DNA of 64,000 nucleotides from Candidatus Hoaglandella endobia (GTDB lineage: Bacteria; Pseudomonadota; Gammaproteobacteria; Enterobacterales; Enterobacteriaceae). The translations under genes and the position numbers were made by a program. Positions within the stretch are counted from its first letter, which is position 1. Every line of letters starts with the position of its first letter. Positions 53,441 through 63,930 of this stretch are shown one piece after another. The stretch spans positions 398,365 through 462,364 of the forward strand of contig NZ_LN999835.1 in assembly GCF_900044015.1 (NCBI RefSeq), written 5' to 3'. Below the pieces are notes generated by a model, which saw only the letters and a program-made list of their open reading frames with translations, did not search any database and had not been told where the DNA came from.

Positions 53441-53920
53441 ACTTTTTATCTTTTTCTTTTATATTTAACTTAAGTGCAAGAAAGTAGTTAGCGCACTATG
53501 CACAACGTAATTACTGCCATGCATAAATTATAATAAGATTAACTAACTTCTCAGAATATATACTACTCTTATATTACCAAGACATAAGGCTAAAAAGCTT
53601 AGTATCTACCATTATTATACCATAGTTTTTATGCTATGGCAGGCAGGAAATATTTATTCTAAATGAAAATATAATTTCTACTGAAGGTAGCCAAAATGAT
53701 CAGATGTTGCTGTCTGTATATGCTTGTGGTATCTCCGCGAATTTATGCTAGTTGTGATAGCTGATTAGTGATTAATCATAAGCTACTAGTCCAACAATTA
53801 AAAATATCTTATAAAAAGTATTATCTATATACACTAAAGTATATAGTACAGTAGTAGCATTAACAGTATTGAATCGTTATTTAATCGTTTATCTAGTTAA
53901 GATCGTACGTATAACGTAAC
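53441..53920. other. AT-rich spacer, gpmB to recC remnant
   Basis: About 480 bases with no recognisable gene or remnant. A small hairpin CCATAG/CTATGG lies at 53620-53639. Confidence 0.6.
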
Positions 53921-54720
53921 ATGTCTGTATATCATTCTAATCAGCTAGATCTACTTAAAAAGCTTGCTACCTCGGTGAGGCTGGGTCAGCCATTGCGTGA
54001 TCCCCTTCAGACTGTAATAATTTTATTACAGAGTAACGGTATGGCGCAGTGGATCCAGATGGAGCTAGCAACCTAATTTGGCATTGCCGCTAATATTAAA
54101 TTTCCGTTGCTTGCTGCCCAACCTTCCCAAAGAAAGCGATGTTTTAAAAGTCGGCAATGACCTTAAGTTTGATGAAACTGCTGCCAAGATTGAATCATCA
54201 GTCATAATTAGCCCTAATAAAAAAGTATTTAAGCGTAAATGAGGACAAGCTTAATTGTTTCCAGTTTATCATAAAAATAGCAGATCTATTTGCCCAATAT
54301 CTGTTGTTTCGCCCGGATTGGCTAGAAAGCTGGCAGCGTAGCGAATTTATCGATGTGATTGGATGCTGAAAAGCCAGACGCGTCCAGCAGGACTGCTGGA
54401 AAGAGTATTTATCTGCGGGATCTATGCTCTGCATCCAATACATCTTTAAGTGCTACCGCTTGGCCGCAACATTGATGTTCATCTACTATTTATCAAACCT
54501 TGCCGTTATGACTGGGGGGATATTCAAGATAGTGCTTTTCTTAACCGGTTAATGCACCAAAGCACAAGCGCTGTTTAAAGCACAAGAGCAGATAGGTAAC
54601 AGAGCTGCTGCTAGCGTTATGGGGCCAACAAGGTTGGTACAACTTGTATTTACTAGCGCAGCTGGAAGCTATTTTAGCGGTTGATGCGTTCCTTGAGCCT
54701 GCATGATGCATGTCACGGGA
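53921..54720 (+). pseudogene. recC: recC pseudogene (exonuclease V gamma chain)
   Basis: The start reads MSVYHSNQLDLLKKLATS and LQTVIILLQSNGMAQWIQME (E. coli MLRVYHSNRLDVLEAL, ILVQSTGMAQWLQM), then a stop, FGIAANIKFP, and in shifting frames LFAQYLLFRPDWLESW, RVFICGIYALHP, HLLFIKPCRYDWGDIQD and WGQQGWYNLYLLAQLEAI. These follow RecC order but at least four frame changes and large deletions are present, and only the first quarter of the 1122-residue protein is traceable. Adjacent to an initiator tRNA, as recC is near metZWV in E. coli. Confidence 0.9.
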
Positions 54721-54722
54721 GG

Positions 54723-54762
54723 TAAGCGAGATAGTAGCGTACTAAGCGAGATAGTAGCGTAC
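54723..54762 (+). repeat. 20-bp tandem duplication in recC remnant
   Basis: TAAGCGAGATAGTAGCGTAC is repeated exactly at 54723-54742 and 54743-54762. The segment after it to about 54950 keeps a short open frame (LDQCVDGYREYLLLVRDL) that I could not assign. Confidence 0.95.
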
Positions 54763-55035
54763 TAATAAAAGCTGAATATCAGAACATGCTAGACCAGTGC
54801 GTTGATGGTTACCGGGAATATCTGCTCTTGGTGAGAGATTTAGCTGCACCAACCAAGAGTTTGAAAGCGTTTAACTGCTTCCCACTGCCAAACGGTGATA
54901 CCAAAACTGTTACACTTAGCCGTTTACCGAAACACGAGATAGCTATTGTATAATACTGCGGTAACGCGAGCTCAGGCGTCCTTTTCTCTTTACACCAATA
55001 TAATACTATTATTTTAGTATTAGCGCGCCGTTAAA

Positions 55036-55109
<74 letters not shown>

Positions 55110-55121
55110 TTTATAGATCAT

Positions 55122-55150
55122 ATCTTATTCTTGATAGCGAGATAATGCAA
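55122..55150 (-). promoter_or_regulatory. Promoter of initiator tRNA
   Basis: On the minus strand TTGCAT (55150-55145), a 17-base spacer, and TAAGAT (55127-55122) end 12 bases before the mature tRNA. The spacing fits a direct tRNA promoter. Confidence 0.6.
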
Positions 55151-55325
55151 CTTAATTTTAAAAATTAAATTATACTATATTAGTACGATTACTCTACGAG
55201 AGTATGATAAAAGTATTGTGATGGATATTGATGAACAAAGTGCAGGTAATAAACTTAATATATTAGTTAATAACCTAGTTTTTTCTATTACCTGATTTTG
55301 CACAATAGAGGTTTAGGTTAAAGAA

Positions 55326-56807
55326 CTATTTCTGAGGACGCATCGCAGGGAATAAGATAACGTCACGTATAGTATGTTTATTGGTAAATAACATAATTAG
55401 ACGATCAATACCGATACCTAAACCAGCGGTCGGTGGTAGACCATGTTCTAGTGCGGTAACGTAATCTTCATCATAGAACATGGCTTCATTATCGCCAGCT
55501 TCTTTTGCTTGTACCTGCTCGGAAAAACGCGCAGCCTGATCTTCAGCATCATTTAACTCCGAGAAACCGTTGCCGATTTCTCGCCCACCGATAAAAAATT
55601 CAAAGCGATCTGTAAAGAATGGGTTTTTATCATTGCAACGCGCTAGCGGCGAAACTTCCTTCGGAAAGGTGGTGATAAACGTTGGCTGGATTAGATTACG
55701 TTCTACCGTTTGTTCAAAAATTTCAGTTTGTACCCTACCAAGTCCCCAATGTTTATCTACTTTGATACCCCTGGACTCGGCAATAGCGGTGGCGGAAATG
55801 ATATCGTCTAGAGCTTCTGACTGCGCTTTTGGGTAGTAACGGCAGATAGCCTCTTTCATGGTCATCTGGGTGAAAGGCTGGCAAAAATCAAAAGTATCAT
55901 TACCATAGTGCACTACACTGCTACCTAAAACTCGCTGGGTCAAGGTACGCAATAAATCCTCTAAAAGCAGAATAAGATCGCGGTAATCTGCATAGGCCAT
56001 ATAAAGCTCCATCATGGTAAATTCTGGATTATGACGAGGCGAAAGACCTTCATTGCGAAAATTGCGGTTAATCTCAAATATCCGTTCAAAACCACCTACC
56101 ACTAATTGCTTAAGATAAAGTTCAGGTGCGATACGTAGGTACATATCGATATCCAGAGCATTATGATGAGTAATAAACGGACGTGCTGCAGCGCCGCCGG
56201 GGATGGTTTGTATCATTGGTGTTTCTACTTCCATAAAGTCATGGTCCATCATGAAACCGCGAATTTCTGCCATGATGCAAGAGCGCACTTTGAATGTTTG
56301 GCGCGATTCATCGTTTGTTATCAAGTCAAGATAGCGCTGGCGGTAACGGTTTTCTTGATCAGCCAAACCGTGGAATTTATTCGGCAGAGGGCGTATCGCT
56401 TTAGTCAGCAGACGAATTTCGCTGCTGTTTACCGACAGCTCACCTGTTCTGGTTTTGAATAGCTTGCCACGCGCGCCTATAATATCACCGAGATCCCATT
56501 TTTTAAACTGCTCGTATTGCCCGTTGGGCAGATTATCGTAGGCAACGTATAGCTGAATTCTCCCCCCTACGTCCTGCAAAGTAGCAAAAGATGCTTTACC
56601 CATAATGCGACGATTCATCATCCTACCAGCAATGCTGACTGTGATATTCCGTGAATCAAGCTCTTTACTATTGTTATTGCCATAACGGGTATGCAATTGA
56701 TCGGAAACTACATCTCTACGAAAATCATTGGGAAACGCAACACCCTGCCGACGTAACTGCGTGAGTTTTGCACGCCTTGAACATAGCTCATTATTTAAAT
56801 CCAGCAT
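55326..56807 (-). CDS. lysS: Lysyl-tRNA synthetase LysS (class II)
   Basis: Charges tRNA-Lys. The 493 residues (505 in E. coli; about 12 fewer at the N-terminus) contain an OB-fold anticodon domain (about 55-140) and class II motifs: motif 2 in [20 protein letters not shown] (near 250) and motif 3 in [12 protein letters not shown] (near 470). It follows prfB by 62 bases, as in E. coli prfB-lysS. Confidence 0.97.
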   Translation of the reverse strand: MLDLNNELCSRRAKLTQLRRQGVAFPNDFRRDVVSDQLHTRYGNNNSKELDSRNITVSIAGRMMNRRIMGKASFATLQDVGGRIQLYVAYDNLPNGQYEQFKKWDLGDIIGARGKLFKTRTGELSVNSSEIRLLTKAIRPLPNKFHGLADQENRYRQRYLDLITNDESRQTFKVRSCIMAEIRGFMMDHDFMEVETPMIQTIPGGAAARPFITHHNALDIDMYLRIAPELYLKQLVVGGFERIFEINRNFRNEGLSPRHNPEFTMMELYMAYADYRDLILLLEDLLRTLTQRVLGSSVVHYGNDTFDFCQPFTQMTMKEAICRYYPKAQSEALDDIISATAIAESRGIKVDKHWGLGRVQTEIFEQTVERNLIQPTFITTFPKEVSPLARCNDKNPFFTDRFEFFIGGREIGNGFSELNDAEDQAARFSEQVQAKEAGDNEAMFYDEDYVTALEHGLPPTAGLGIGIDRLIMLFTNKHTIRDVILFPAMRPQK

Positions 56808-56869
56808 TTAAGGTGCCCCTTCATGTGAATATGATTTAGACATATACATATAATTGATGGATTGGTTAC

Positions 56870-57968
56870 TCATAGCCCTGCTTTTAAACTGGCTTCAATA
56901 AATTTATCTAAGTCGCCATCCAGTACCGACTGGATATTACGCGTTTCTATGCCGGTACGTAAATCTTTAATCCGTGAATCATCCAACACATACGAGCGTA
57001 TTTGGCTGCCCCAGCCAATATCGGCTTTAGTATTTTCTAGCGCCTGTTTTTCTGCATTCTTTTTCTGCAACTCGAACTCATGCAGTTTAGCCTTGAGCTG
57101 TTTCATAGCCTTATCTTTGTTTTTATGCTGCGAACGATCATTTTGGCATTGCGTAACAATATTGGTCGGTAGATGGGTGATGCGCACTGCAGATTCGGTC
57201 CTATTTACGTGCTGGCCTCCTGCACCGGAGGCACGATACACATCGATGCGTAAATCTGCTAGGTTAATTTTAATATCTAGATTTTCTTCGACTTCAGGAT
57301 AAACGAAGGCAGAGCAAAATGAAGTATGGCGGCGCCCGCCAGAGTCGAATGGACTTTTACGCACCAGGCGATGCACACCAGTTTCGGTACGTAACCATCC
57401 GTAGGCGTAATCGCCAATTACCTTGATAGTAACTGATTTAATTCCAGCTACTTCTCCTTCTGACTCGTCTAGAATTTCAGTAGTGAAACCACGTGATTCC
57501 GCCCAGCGCAAGTACATTCTTAGTAGCATGTTAGCCCAGTCCTGCGCCTCTGTTCCGCCGGAACCAGCCTGAATATCTATATAACAATCGGCGCTGTCGT
57601 ATTTGCCGGAGAACATCCGGCGAAACTCTAATTGGGCCAGCTTGCTCTCCAATCGATCTAGTTCAATGTTAGTTTCTATGAATGTTTGTTGGTCTTCTTC
57701 TTCTATTGCTAAGTCTAAAAGGCCGGTGACATCTTCTAAACCACAGATAAGATCGTTGATAGTGCTAAGGATAGTCTCTAGTGAAAAGCGTTCTTTACTT
57801 AAAGCTTGCGCGTATTCAGGTGTAGTCCAAACTTCTGGCTGTTCTAGCTCATAGTTTAATTCTTCAATACGCTCTTTTTTAAGAGCGTAGTCAAAGATAC
57901 CTCCTCAGAACTATTATCCTTTCTGACAGGTCCTGAATCCTATTTTTTATTGGATTAATTTCAAACAT
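56870..57968 (-). CDS. prfB: Peptide chain release factor 2 with programmed +1 frameshift
   Basis: Recognises UAA and UGA. The gene starts at ATG 57968 ([14 protein letters not shown]) and codon 26 is TGA (57893-57891). A +1 slip at CTT-TGA-C joins it to the long second frame, giving 365 residues, exactly the E. coli RF2 length. The internal SD AGGAGG (57905-57900) that drives slippage is present. Downstream, SPF ([11 protein letters not shown]) and GGQ ([13 protein letters not shown]) are intact. Any call starting at 57652 is truncated. Confidence 0.97.
57890..57905 (-). promoter_or_regulatory. prfB programmed frameshift site
   Basis: Minus-strand AGGAGG TAT CTT TGA C: an internal Shine-Dalgarno three bases before the slippery CTT codon and a poor-context UGA stop. 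It autoregulates RF2 by RF2 level. Confidence 0.95.
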
Positions 57969-58088
57969 AACTTACATAACTTATTATGATCATTCACGAT
58001 GAATGAAATACGTTAATATTGGCTGATTATAATAAATCAGTGACTATAAAGTGTAAAGATAGTATTGAATTAGTTATTTTACTATTAG

Positions 58089-59825
58089 CTACAGTGGCCA
58101 AAGATGCTGAATTACAAGCTGTAAATTGTAGTTACTACGAAATTTATTTACTTCAATTCTATACACTACTTCGATGGTATGAATGTTATGATCTGGCCAC
58201 AAGCTGGGATCAATATTAAAAGCAATCCCGTCAAGCATTGGTCCACCTGTCAAGGGTTTTAATCGTAACTTTAGATGCTTTTTCCCCACTAATCGCTGAT
58301 ATAAAACGTAAAAACGGCCGTCAAACAGTGGATCGGGAAACCCCTGCCCCCAGGGGCCACCTGCTTGCAGCAGTTTGGCGGTAGCGATAGAGAGTTCCTG
58401 GCTGGTCAATTCGCCGTCAGACCAAATTACGCTTTTTAGCAGCGTTGGATCTAGCCATTCATTAATTAATTCAACGAAATGCTGACGGAATAGCTCGAAT
58501 TTTGATTGTTCAATCATTAGCCCAGCCGCCATTGCATGGCCACCAAACTGCAAAATTAGGCCGGGATGCAGCTTAGCTAAGCTTTCAAGCAAATCACGGA
58601 TATGTAACCCAGTTACTGAACGCCCGGATCCTTTAAGGATACCATCACCGGCTTTGGCAAAAGCAATAACTGGCCGATGGAAACGTTCTTTAATGCGCGA
58701 TGCTAGGATACCAACCACGCCTTGGTGCCATTCAGCATGATAAATCGCCAGACCAAACGGCATTGGACTCTGAATGCGTACCATGTCCTGACATAGCACC
58801 ATCGCTTCTCTCTCCATAACCTGTTCGATCTCACGCCGGATTTGATTGAGCGCATTTAGCTTTGCAGCTAGAATACGCGCCTGTGGTAAGTTATCAGTTA
58901 GTAGCAGCGTTACACCTAACGACATATCATTTAGCCGGCCAGCGGCATTAAGTCTAGGTACAAGCGAGAAACTGAGATCGCTAGTGCATAGACTGATCCG
59001 ATCGCGATTTGCTACCTCCGCCAGTGCGCAAATGCCTGGCCGGCAGCTACCGGCACGAATACGGTTTAACCCTTGATACACTAAAATACGATTGTTGGTA
59101 TCAAGAGGGACTAAATCGGCAACAGTGCCTAGAGCGACTAAGTCTAATAACTCTGCTAGTTTTGGGGATGATATTCCCTGTTGCTCAAACCATCCCTGCG
59201 TACTGAGTCGCGCGCGCAACGCCAGCATAAGATAGAACGCTACACCGACACCTGCCAGCGCTTTTGAGGCGAAAGTACAGCCGCTTAAATTAGGATTCAC
59301 GATAGCATCAGCTGCCGGTAGAGTATCACCTGGTAGGTGGTGATCGGTAATCAGCACCGGGATTCCGTTCTCGTGCGCAAGCGCAACGCCTGCATAAGAA
59401 GAGATACCGTTATCCACGGTAATAATAAGCTGCGCACCACGTCTTATCGCCTGATCGACCAATCTTGGGCTGAGACCATAGCCATCTTCAAATCGGTTCG
59501 GCACTAAAAAATCTACTGCTTGTGCGCCTAATTGCCGCAACGCCAATACTGTCAGAGCAGTGCTAGTAGCACCGTCTACGTCAAAATCACCGACAACTAA
59601 AAACTTACGCTGGTCCACTAACGCATTTATTAGGAGATTAACTGCCTGCTCGATACCGAGTAAGTTTTGGTAGGCTAGTAAACCGTGCAAGCTGCGTTCC
59701 AATTCGCCGACACTTTTAACGCCGCGCTGTGCGTAAAGCCGTTTTAGTAGTGGTGGACAATCCGCTTGCGCTAATACTGTGATATCTCTCAGTGGACGCC
59801 GGCGTAGTTCAGTTTTTATCTTCAC
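58089..59825 (-). CDS. recJ: Single-strand 5'-3' exonuclease RecJ
   Basis: DHH-family exonuclease of mismatch repair and RecF-type recombination. The 578 residues (577 in E. coli) carry the metal motifs VVGDFDVDGATS (near 80), TVDNGISS (near 134), ITDHHLPGD (DHH, near 158) and GGHAMAAGL (near 410). It stands upstream of prfB, as in E. coli; dsbC and xerD before it are gone. It persists although recC is broken. Confidence 0.97.
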   Translation of the reverse strand: MKIKTELRRRPLRDITVLAQADCPPLLKRLYAQRGVKSVGELERSLHGLLAYQNLLGIEQAVNLLINALVDQRKFLVVGDFDVDGATSTALTVLALRQLGAQAVDFLVPNRFEDGYGLSPRLVDQAIRRGAQLIITVDNGISSYAGVALAHENGIPVLITDHHLPGDTLPAADAIVNPNLSGCTFASKALAGVGVAFYLMLALRARLSTQGWFEQQGISSPKLAELLDLVALGTVADLVPLDTNNRILVYQGLNRIRAGSCRPGICALAEVANRDRISLCTSDLSFSLVPRLNAAGRLNDMSLGVTLLLTDNLPQARILAAKLNALNQIRREIEQVMEREAMVLCQDMVRIQSPMPFGLAIYHAEWHQGVVGILASRIKERFHRPVIAFAKAGDGILKGSGRSVTGLHIRDLLESLAKLHPGLILQFGGHAMAAGLMIEQSKFELFRQHFVELINEWLDPTLLKSVIWSDGELTSQELSIATAKLLQAGGPWGQGFPDPLFDGRFYVLYQRLVGKKHLKLRLKPLTGGPMLDGIAFNIDPSLWPDHNIHTIEVVYRIEVNKFRSNYNLQLVIQHLWPL

Positions 59826-60010
59826 TGCTAGATTAATCGCAAGTTTTCATCTATCTATTGTTAAGTATTAAAACATTTTGCAGTGCACTGAGGCATCTGC
59901 CCAGCAGAAACTGCTTAATAGTAAACATACAATTATAAACACGGTTTTTAATCAGGTAATTAACGACAACTAACTAAGATTTAATAACAAACAAATATTG
60001 AACATCCTGG

Positions 60011-60040
60011 TTGTCGTTGTACGCTAACATTCTATATAAT
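60011..60040 (+). promoter_or_regulatory. Candidate ygfZ promoter
   Basis: TTGTCG (60011-60016), an 18-base spacer and TATAAT (60035-60040), 78 bases before the ygfZ ATG. Confidence 0.45.
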
Positions 60041-60117
60041 AAAGAACAGTATTAGGTTTTTATTCTTTACAAGTTCATCTTTAATCCTTCTTGATAGAAA
60101 GGAGTTAGGAATGAGTT

Positions 60118-61110
60118 ATGCCATATCAAGTTCATTTCCAGCCCCGTTTGCCGTATTCTTCCAGCAATTTACCACTGACGCTTATTTCACTTGAAGCGTG
60201 GGCATTAGTCACTCTTTCTGGCGTGGATACAGTTAAATATCTGCAGGGTCAATTGACCTGCGATGTGGCGTCACTAGACGCGAATAGTTTTAGTTTTGCC
60301 GCACATTGTAACGCCAAAGGTAAGATGTTAAGCCACTTGTGTGTCTTTTATAGAGGAGAAGGAATGGCCTATATTGAACGTCGTAGTGTGCTTGATAGCC
60401 AGCTTGCCGAATTGAAGAAATATGCTGTCTTTTCTAAAACTAATATTATCGTCGACGATCAAGCAGTTTTACTGGGTTTGGCTGGTTTTCAAGCGCCGGC
60501 TGCGTTAAGTAGCCTATTTTATGAAATACCTGATGCTTCAAGTTCTGTAGTTCAATATCAGGATACGACGTTACTATATTATAATCTTCCCGCGCCGCGC
60601 TTTTTACTGATAACCACATTGAAAAAAAGTTATTTTATCAAGCAAAAGCTGGAGGGGCAGGCGCAGTTTAATAATAGCAGGCAATGGCTAGTGCTGGATA
60701 TTGAGGCGGGATATCCGGTCATAGACCTCGCTAATAGCGCGCAGTTGATCCCGCAGGCAGCTAATGTTCAGGCACTGGACGGTATCAGCTTCAACAAAGG
60801 ATGTTATGCGGGGCAGGAAATTATAGCACGCACCAAGTATCGCTGCGCTAATAAACGCCAACTATATTGGCTTGTAGGTAAAGCAGGGCATCGCCCCACA
60901 ATAGGCGATAATTTGGAACTAAAAATGGGAGAAAACTGGCACCGCACTGGCACAATACTGGCAGCGTGCCAACTAGAGGATGGTAATTTTTGTCTACAAG
61001 CGGTGTTAAATAACAATCTATCGCCTGACAGCGTACTACGTGTGCGTAACGATAGCGACGATAGTGGAGCACTGTTTATCCAGCAGTTACCATATATTAT
61101 AAATAAATAA
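60118..61110 (+). CDS. ygfZ: Folate-dependent Fe-S assembly protein YgfZ
   Basis: COG0354 protein that helps build or repair 4Fe-4S clusters in enzymes such as MiaB and is folate-binding. The 330 residues (326 in E. coli) have the signature [13 protein letters not shown] (near 223). AAGGAG precedes by about 14 bases; an earlier ATG (60111) is out of frame. Its folate need is notable beside the broken folA. Confidence 0.95.
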   Translation: MPYQVHFQPRLPYSSSNLPLTLISLEAWALVTLSGVDTVKYLQGQLTCDVASLDANSFSFAAHCNAKGKMLSHLCVFYRGEGMAYIERRSVLDSQLAELKKYAVFSKTNIIVDDQAVLLGLAGFQAPAALSSLFYEIPDASSSVVQYQDTTLLYYNLPAPRFLLITTLKKSYFIKQKLEGQAQFNNSRQWLVLDIEAGYPVIDLANSAQLIPQAANVQALDGISFNKGCYAGQEIIARTKYRCANKRQLYWLVGKAGHRPTIGDNLELKMGENWHRTGTILAACQLEDGNFCLQAVLNNNLSPDSVLRVRNDSDDSGALFIQQLPYIINK

Positions 61111-61299
61111 TGTATCAGTAAGCCTAAAACGAAATACCTAATGAAGGCGGCGACTAATGCATTATTACACAATATTTCATAGTTAGATTAAATAGTATAA
61201 CTAGTGTAGCATTGCACTTTAGATAGGTTATATCTCAATTTTCACGCTTTCATTAATTAACTTAGTCAGTAAAAAAAAGAAAGGAAGGTAAAAGGTAAT

Positions 61300-61629
61300 A
61301 TGTCTGCACAACCGGTAGATATTCAAATTTTTGGCCGTACACTACGGGTAAATTGCCCACCAGAACAACAGGCAGCATTAAATCAAGCAGCTGAAGATCT
61401 TAATCATCGATTGCAAGATCTTAAGTTTCGAACTAAAGTTAGTAACACTGAACAACTTGTTTTCATCGCCGCGCTTAACGTCTGTCACGAATTGACGCAG
61501 GAAAAATTAAAAACTCGTGATTATGCTGCTAATATAGAGCAGCGCGTCCGTTTATTGCAGCAAACTATTGAGCAAGCACTTATCGAACAAGACCGCATAT
61601 CTGAACGTCAGGGAAACCAGTTTGAATAA
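61300..61629 (+). CDS. zapA: Cell division protein ZapA
   Basis: FtsZ-ring stabiliser. The 109 residues equal E. coli, starting [20 protein letters not shown], with an N-terminal domain and a long C-terminal coiled coil (about 70-105). AAGGTAA-type SD upstream. In E. coli ssrS (6S RNA) follows; here only a trace is seen at 61665-61750. Confidence 0.95.
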   Translation: MSAQPVDIQIFGRTLRVNCPPEQQAALNQAAEDLNHRLQDLKFRTKVSNTEQLVFIAALNVCHELTQEKLKTRDYAANIEQRVRLLQQTIEQALIEQDRISERQGNQFE

Positions 61630-61664
61630 TGCCTAGGCTCTAAACTAGACTTGTCTAAAAACAA

Positions 61665-61750
61665 ATTAAAGAGCTAGATGCTGTCTGTATTCACCTGGAA
61701 TAAGGACTTATAGATCCTTAGGTTATACTAAGGAACAGGTTTTGAGAAAG
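61665..61750 (+). ncRNA. ssrS: Possible degraded 6S RNA (ssrS)
   Basis: Immediately after zapA, where ssrS lies in E. coli, the sequence TATTCACCTGGAATAAGG (about 61688-61705) resembles the 3' half of 6S RNA (CATTCACCTTGAACCAAGG), followed by CCTTAGGTTATAC (AAGGGTTACAGC in E. coli). Two alternative hairpins TAAGGA/TCCTTA and CCTTAG/CTAAGG share bases. The 5' half is not recognisable, so this may be a remnant or a very divergent RNA. Confidence 0.3.
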
Positions 61751-61892
61751 TCGGTAAATTGAATACAGGAATTTCTAGTTTCATCACTACCGAATGCAAA
61801 TAAATTACTCTTTGTAAGAGAGAATAGAAAAAATGTTTGTTATAGTTTTCGTACTAACAGTAACTGTAACCATCGCCAACGCCCTTAAAAAT

Positions 61893-62549
61893 TTAACTAA
61901 TAATTTTAACGCCCTGCTCGCTGCTGATAAGCGCCATATCGGCACCGTGACGCGCAAACAGTCCGACGGTAACCACGCCAGGAATATTGTTGATTTGTTC
62001 TTCAACCGCTACCGCATCAAGTATTGGTAAATTATACGCATCAATAATGATATTGCCGTTGTCAGTAGTAACCCCCTGACGGTAGACAGGCATACCACCT
62101 AAGCGTATTAGTTCACTGGCTACCCAAGCCCTGGCCATGGGAATCACCTCTATTGGAAGGGGAAAGGTACCCAGAACATCTACTAGTTTGCTGGCATCGA
62201 CAATGCAAATAAATTTACGAGCAACGGCGGCAATAATTTTTTCGCGAGTCAGTGCTGCGCCTCCACCTTTAATCATCTGCATACGACCGTTTATCTCATC
62301 AGCGCCGTCCACGTAAATATCCAGTGAATCAACGTCATTAAGCTCGAATAGCGGAATACCTAAGCTTTTAAGCTTTGCAGAAGAAGCCTCAGAGCTGGAA
62401 ACTACTCCTTTAATTTGATGTTTGACAGAGCCTAGCGCGTCAATAAAATACGCAGTAGTAGTGCCAGTTCCCACCCCTACGATAGTGCCATAACGGACAT
62501 ATTTTAGCGCAGCCCAGCCAACTGTTTTTTTTAGTTCATCTTGTGTCAT
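61893..62549 (-). CDS. rpiA: Ribose-5-phosphate isomerase A
   Basis: Interconverts ribose-5-phosphate and ribulose-5-phosphate. The 218 residues (219 in E. coli) include [15 protein letters not shown] (near 26), the DGADEI motif (near 81) and [11 protein letters not shown] (near 95). The order zapA-rpiA and the argP trace upstream follow the E. coli region around serA-rpiA-argP. Confidence 0.97.
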   Translation of the reverse strand: MTQDELKKTVGWAALKYVRYGTIVGVGTGTTTAYFIDALGSVKHQIKGVVSSSEASSAKLKSLGIPLFELNDVDSLDIYVDGADEINGRMQMIKGGGAALTREKIIAAVARKFICIVDASKLVDVLGTFPLPIEVIPMARAWVASELIRLGGMPVYRQGVTTDNGNIIIDAYNLPILDAVAVEEQINNIPGVVTVGLFARHGADMALISSEQGVKIIS

Positions 62550-62853
62550 GATATGTTTTCTGCTTATATGTTACTAAGTATTGGCGCAAGTATAAATTAA
62601 TCTATGCAGCATTTTCGTTAAAATCACTATAATCGCGGTTTTTAAACTCCGGTAGGACCGATACTGTACGTAATAAATAGGGTAATCGGGCAGAGATCCG
62701 ATTGCAGTTTACAGGGGAAAATGTATGAAACGCATGGATTAGCGATAAGCCTTAGTTAAAGCTATTTATTAACCAATAAAAAATCATTTTGGCCTTCATA
62801 TAAAAGACCAAAGATAATCATAAAATAATTATTTATTTAGTTGTAGTAGCCGA
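62550..62853. other. Spacer between rpiA and fbaA with a probable argP start remnant
   Basis: About 300 bases. At 62725-62772 (plus) the frame reads MKRMD, stop, R, stop, ALVKAI, resembling the ArgP start MKRPDYRTLQALDAVI; argP is divergent from rpiA in E. coli. The rest shows no gene. Confidence 0.45.
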
Positions 62854-63930
62854 CTACAGTACGTCGATCGCGTTCAGTTCTTTGAAAGCTAATTCTAAAC
62901 GGGCTACCATCGAAGTCTGGCTAGCTCTTATCCAAACTCTCGGATCGTAAAACTTTTTATTAGGCTTATCAGTGCCTTCATGGTTGCCCAATTGGGACTG
63001 TAAATAAAATTTATTTTTCTGATAAAAATGCAAAATACCTTCCCAAGTAGCCCATTGGGTATCTGTATCAATATTCATTTTTACCACACCGTAACTTACA
63101 GCTTCCTTAATTTCTTCTGGCGTAGAACCAGAGCCACCGTGGAATACCAGATTTAGTTGATTTGCTGGAAGTCCAAATTTTTTCGAAACGTATTTCTGGG
63201 AGTTATCAAGAATCTTTGGTGTTAATTGCACATTACCATGTTTGTATACGCCGTGTACGTTACCGAAAGCGGCAGCAATGGTGAAATTTGAGCTAATGGA
63301 GTTCAGTTGTTCATAAGCATAAGCGACATCTTCAGGACGTGTATAAAACGCAGAATTATCTAAATGACTATTCTCTACGCCGTCTTCTTCGCCGCCGGTG
63401 CAGCCCAGCTCAATCTCAAGTGTCATGTCTAACTTGGCCATGCGCGCGAGATATTTAGCGCTGATTGCAATATTTTCCTCTAGCGACTCTTCAGATAGAT
63501 CAATCATATGGGAGGAAAAAAAAGGCTTGCCAGTGACAGCGTAATGCTTTTCACTAGCATCAAGCAGACCATCTAGCCACGGTAATAATTTTTTAGCACA
63601 ATGGTCGGTGTGCAACATTACTGGTATACCATAATGTTCCGCCATATGATGTACATGCTGGGCGCCAGAAATAGCGCCTAGAACAGCAGCGGTCTGTCCT
63701 CTAGCTTGTAACCCTTTACCCGCAATGAAGGCTCCACCTCCATTGGAGAATTGCACGATAATTGGTGCTCGTACTTTAGCAGCAGCTTCTAGCACGGCAT
63801 TAATAGAATCAGTCCCTATACAATTAACAGCAGGCAGAGCAAAGTTATTTGCTTTCGCGACTTTGAATACTTTTTGCACATCATCACCGGTGATGACACC
63901 TGGTTTAACAAAGTCCAAGATCTTATACAT
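62854..63930 (-). CDS. fbaA: Class II fructose-bisphosphate aldolase FbaA
   Basis: Zinc-dependent glycolytic aldolase. The 358 residues (359 in E. coli) start MYKILDFVKPGVITGDDVQK, with the metal histidines in MLHTDHCAKK (near 108), GNVHGVYKHGN (near 224) and FHGGSGSTPEE (near 264). The usual upstream pgk would be to the right of the window. Confidence 0.98.
   Translation of the reverse strand: MYKILDFVKPGVITGDDVQKVFKVAKANNFALPAVNCIGTDSINAVLEAAAKVRAPIIVQFSNGGGAFIAGKGLQARGQTAAVLGAISGAQHVHHMAEHYGIPVMLHTDHCAKKLLPWLDGLLDASEKHYAVTGKPFFSSHMIDLSEESLEENIAISAKYLARMAKLDMTLEIELGCTGGEEDGVENSHLDNSAFYTRPEDVAYAYEQLNSISSNFTIAAAFGNVHGVYKHGNVQLTPKILDNSQKYVSKKFGLPANQLNLVFHGGSGSTPEEIKEAVSYGVVKMNIDTDTQWATWEGILHFYQKNKFYLQSQLGNHEGTDKPNKKFYDPRVWIRASQTSMVARLELAFKELNAIDVL

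Noticed and set aside
56870-57652. RF2 starting at 57652
   Set aside because: The full gene continues upstream through the programmed frameshift to ATG 57968.
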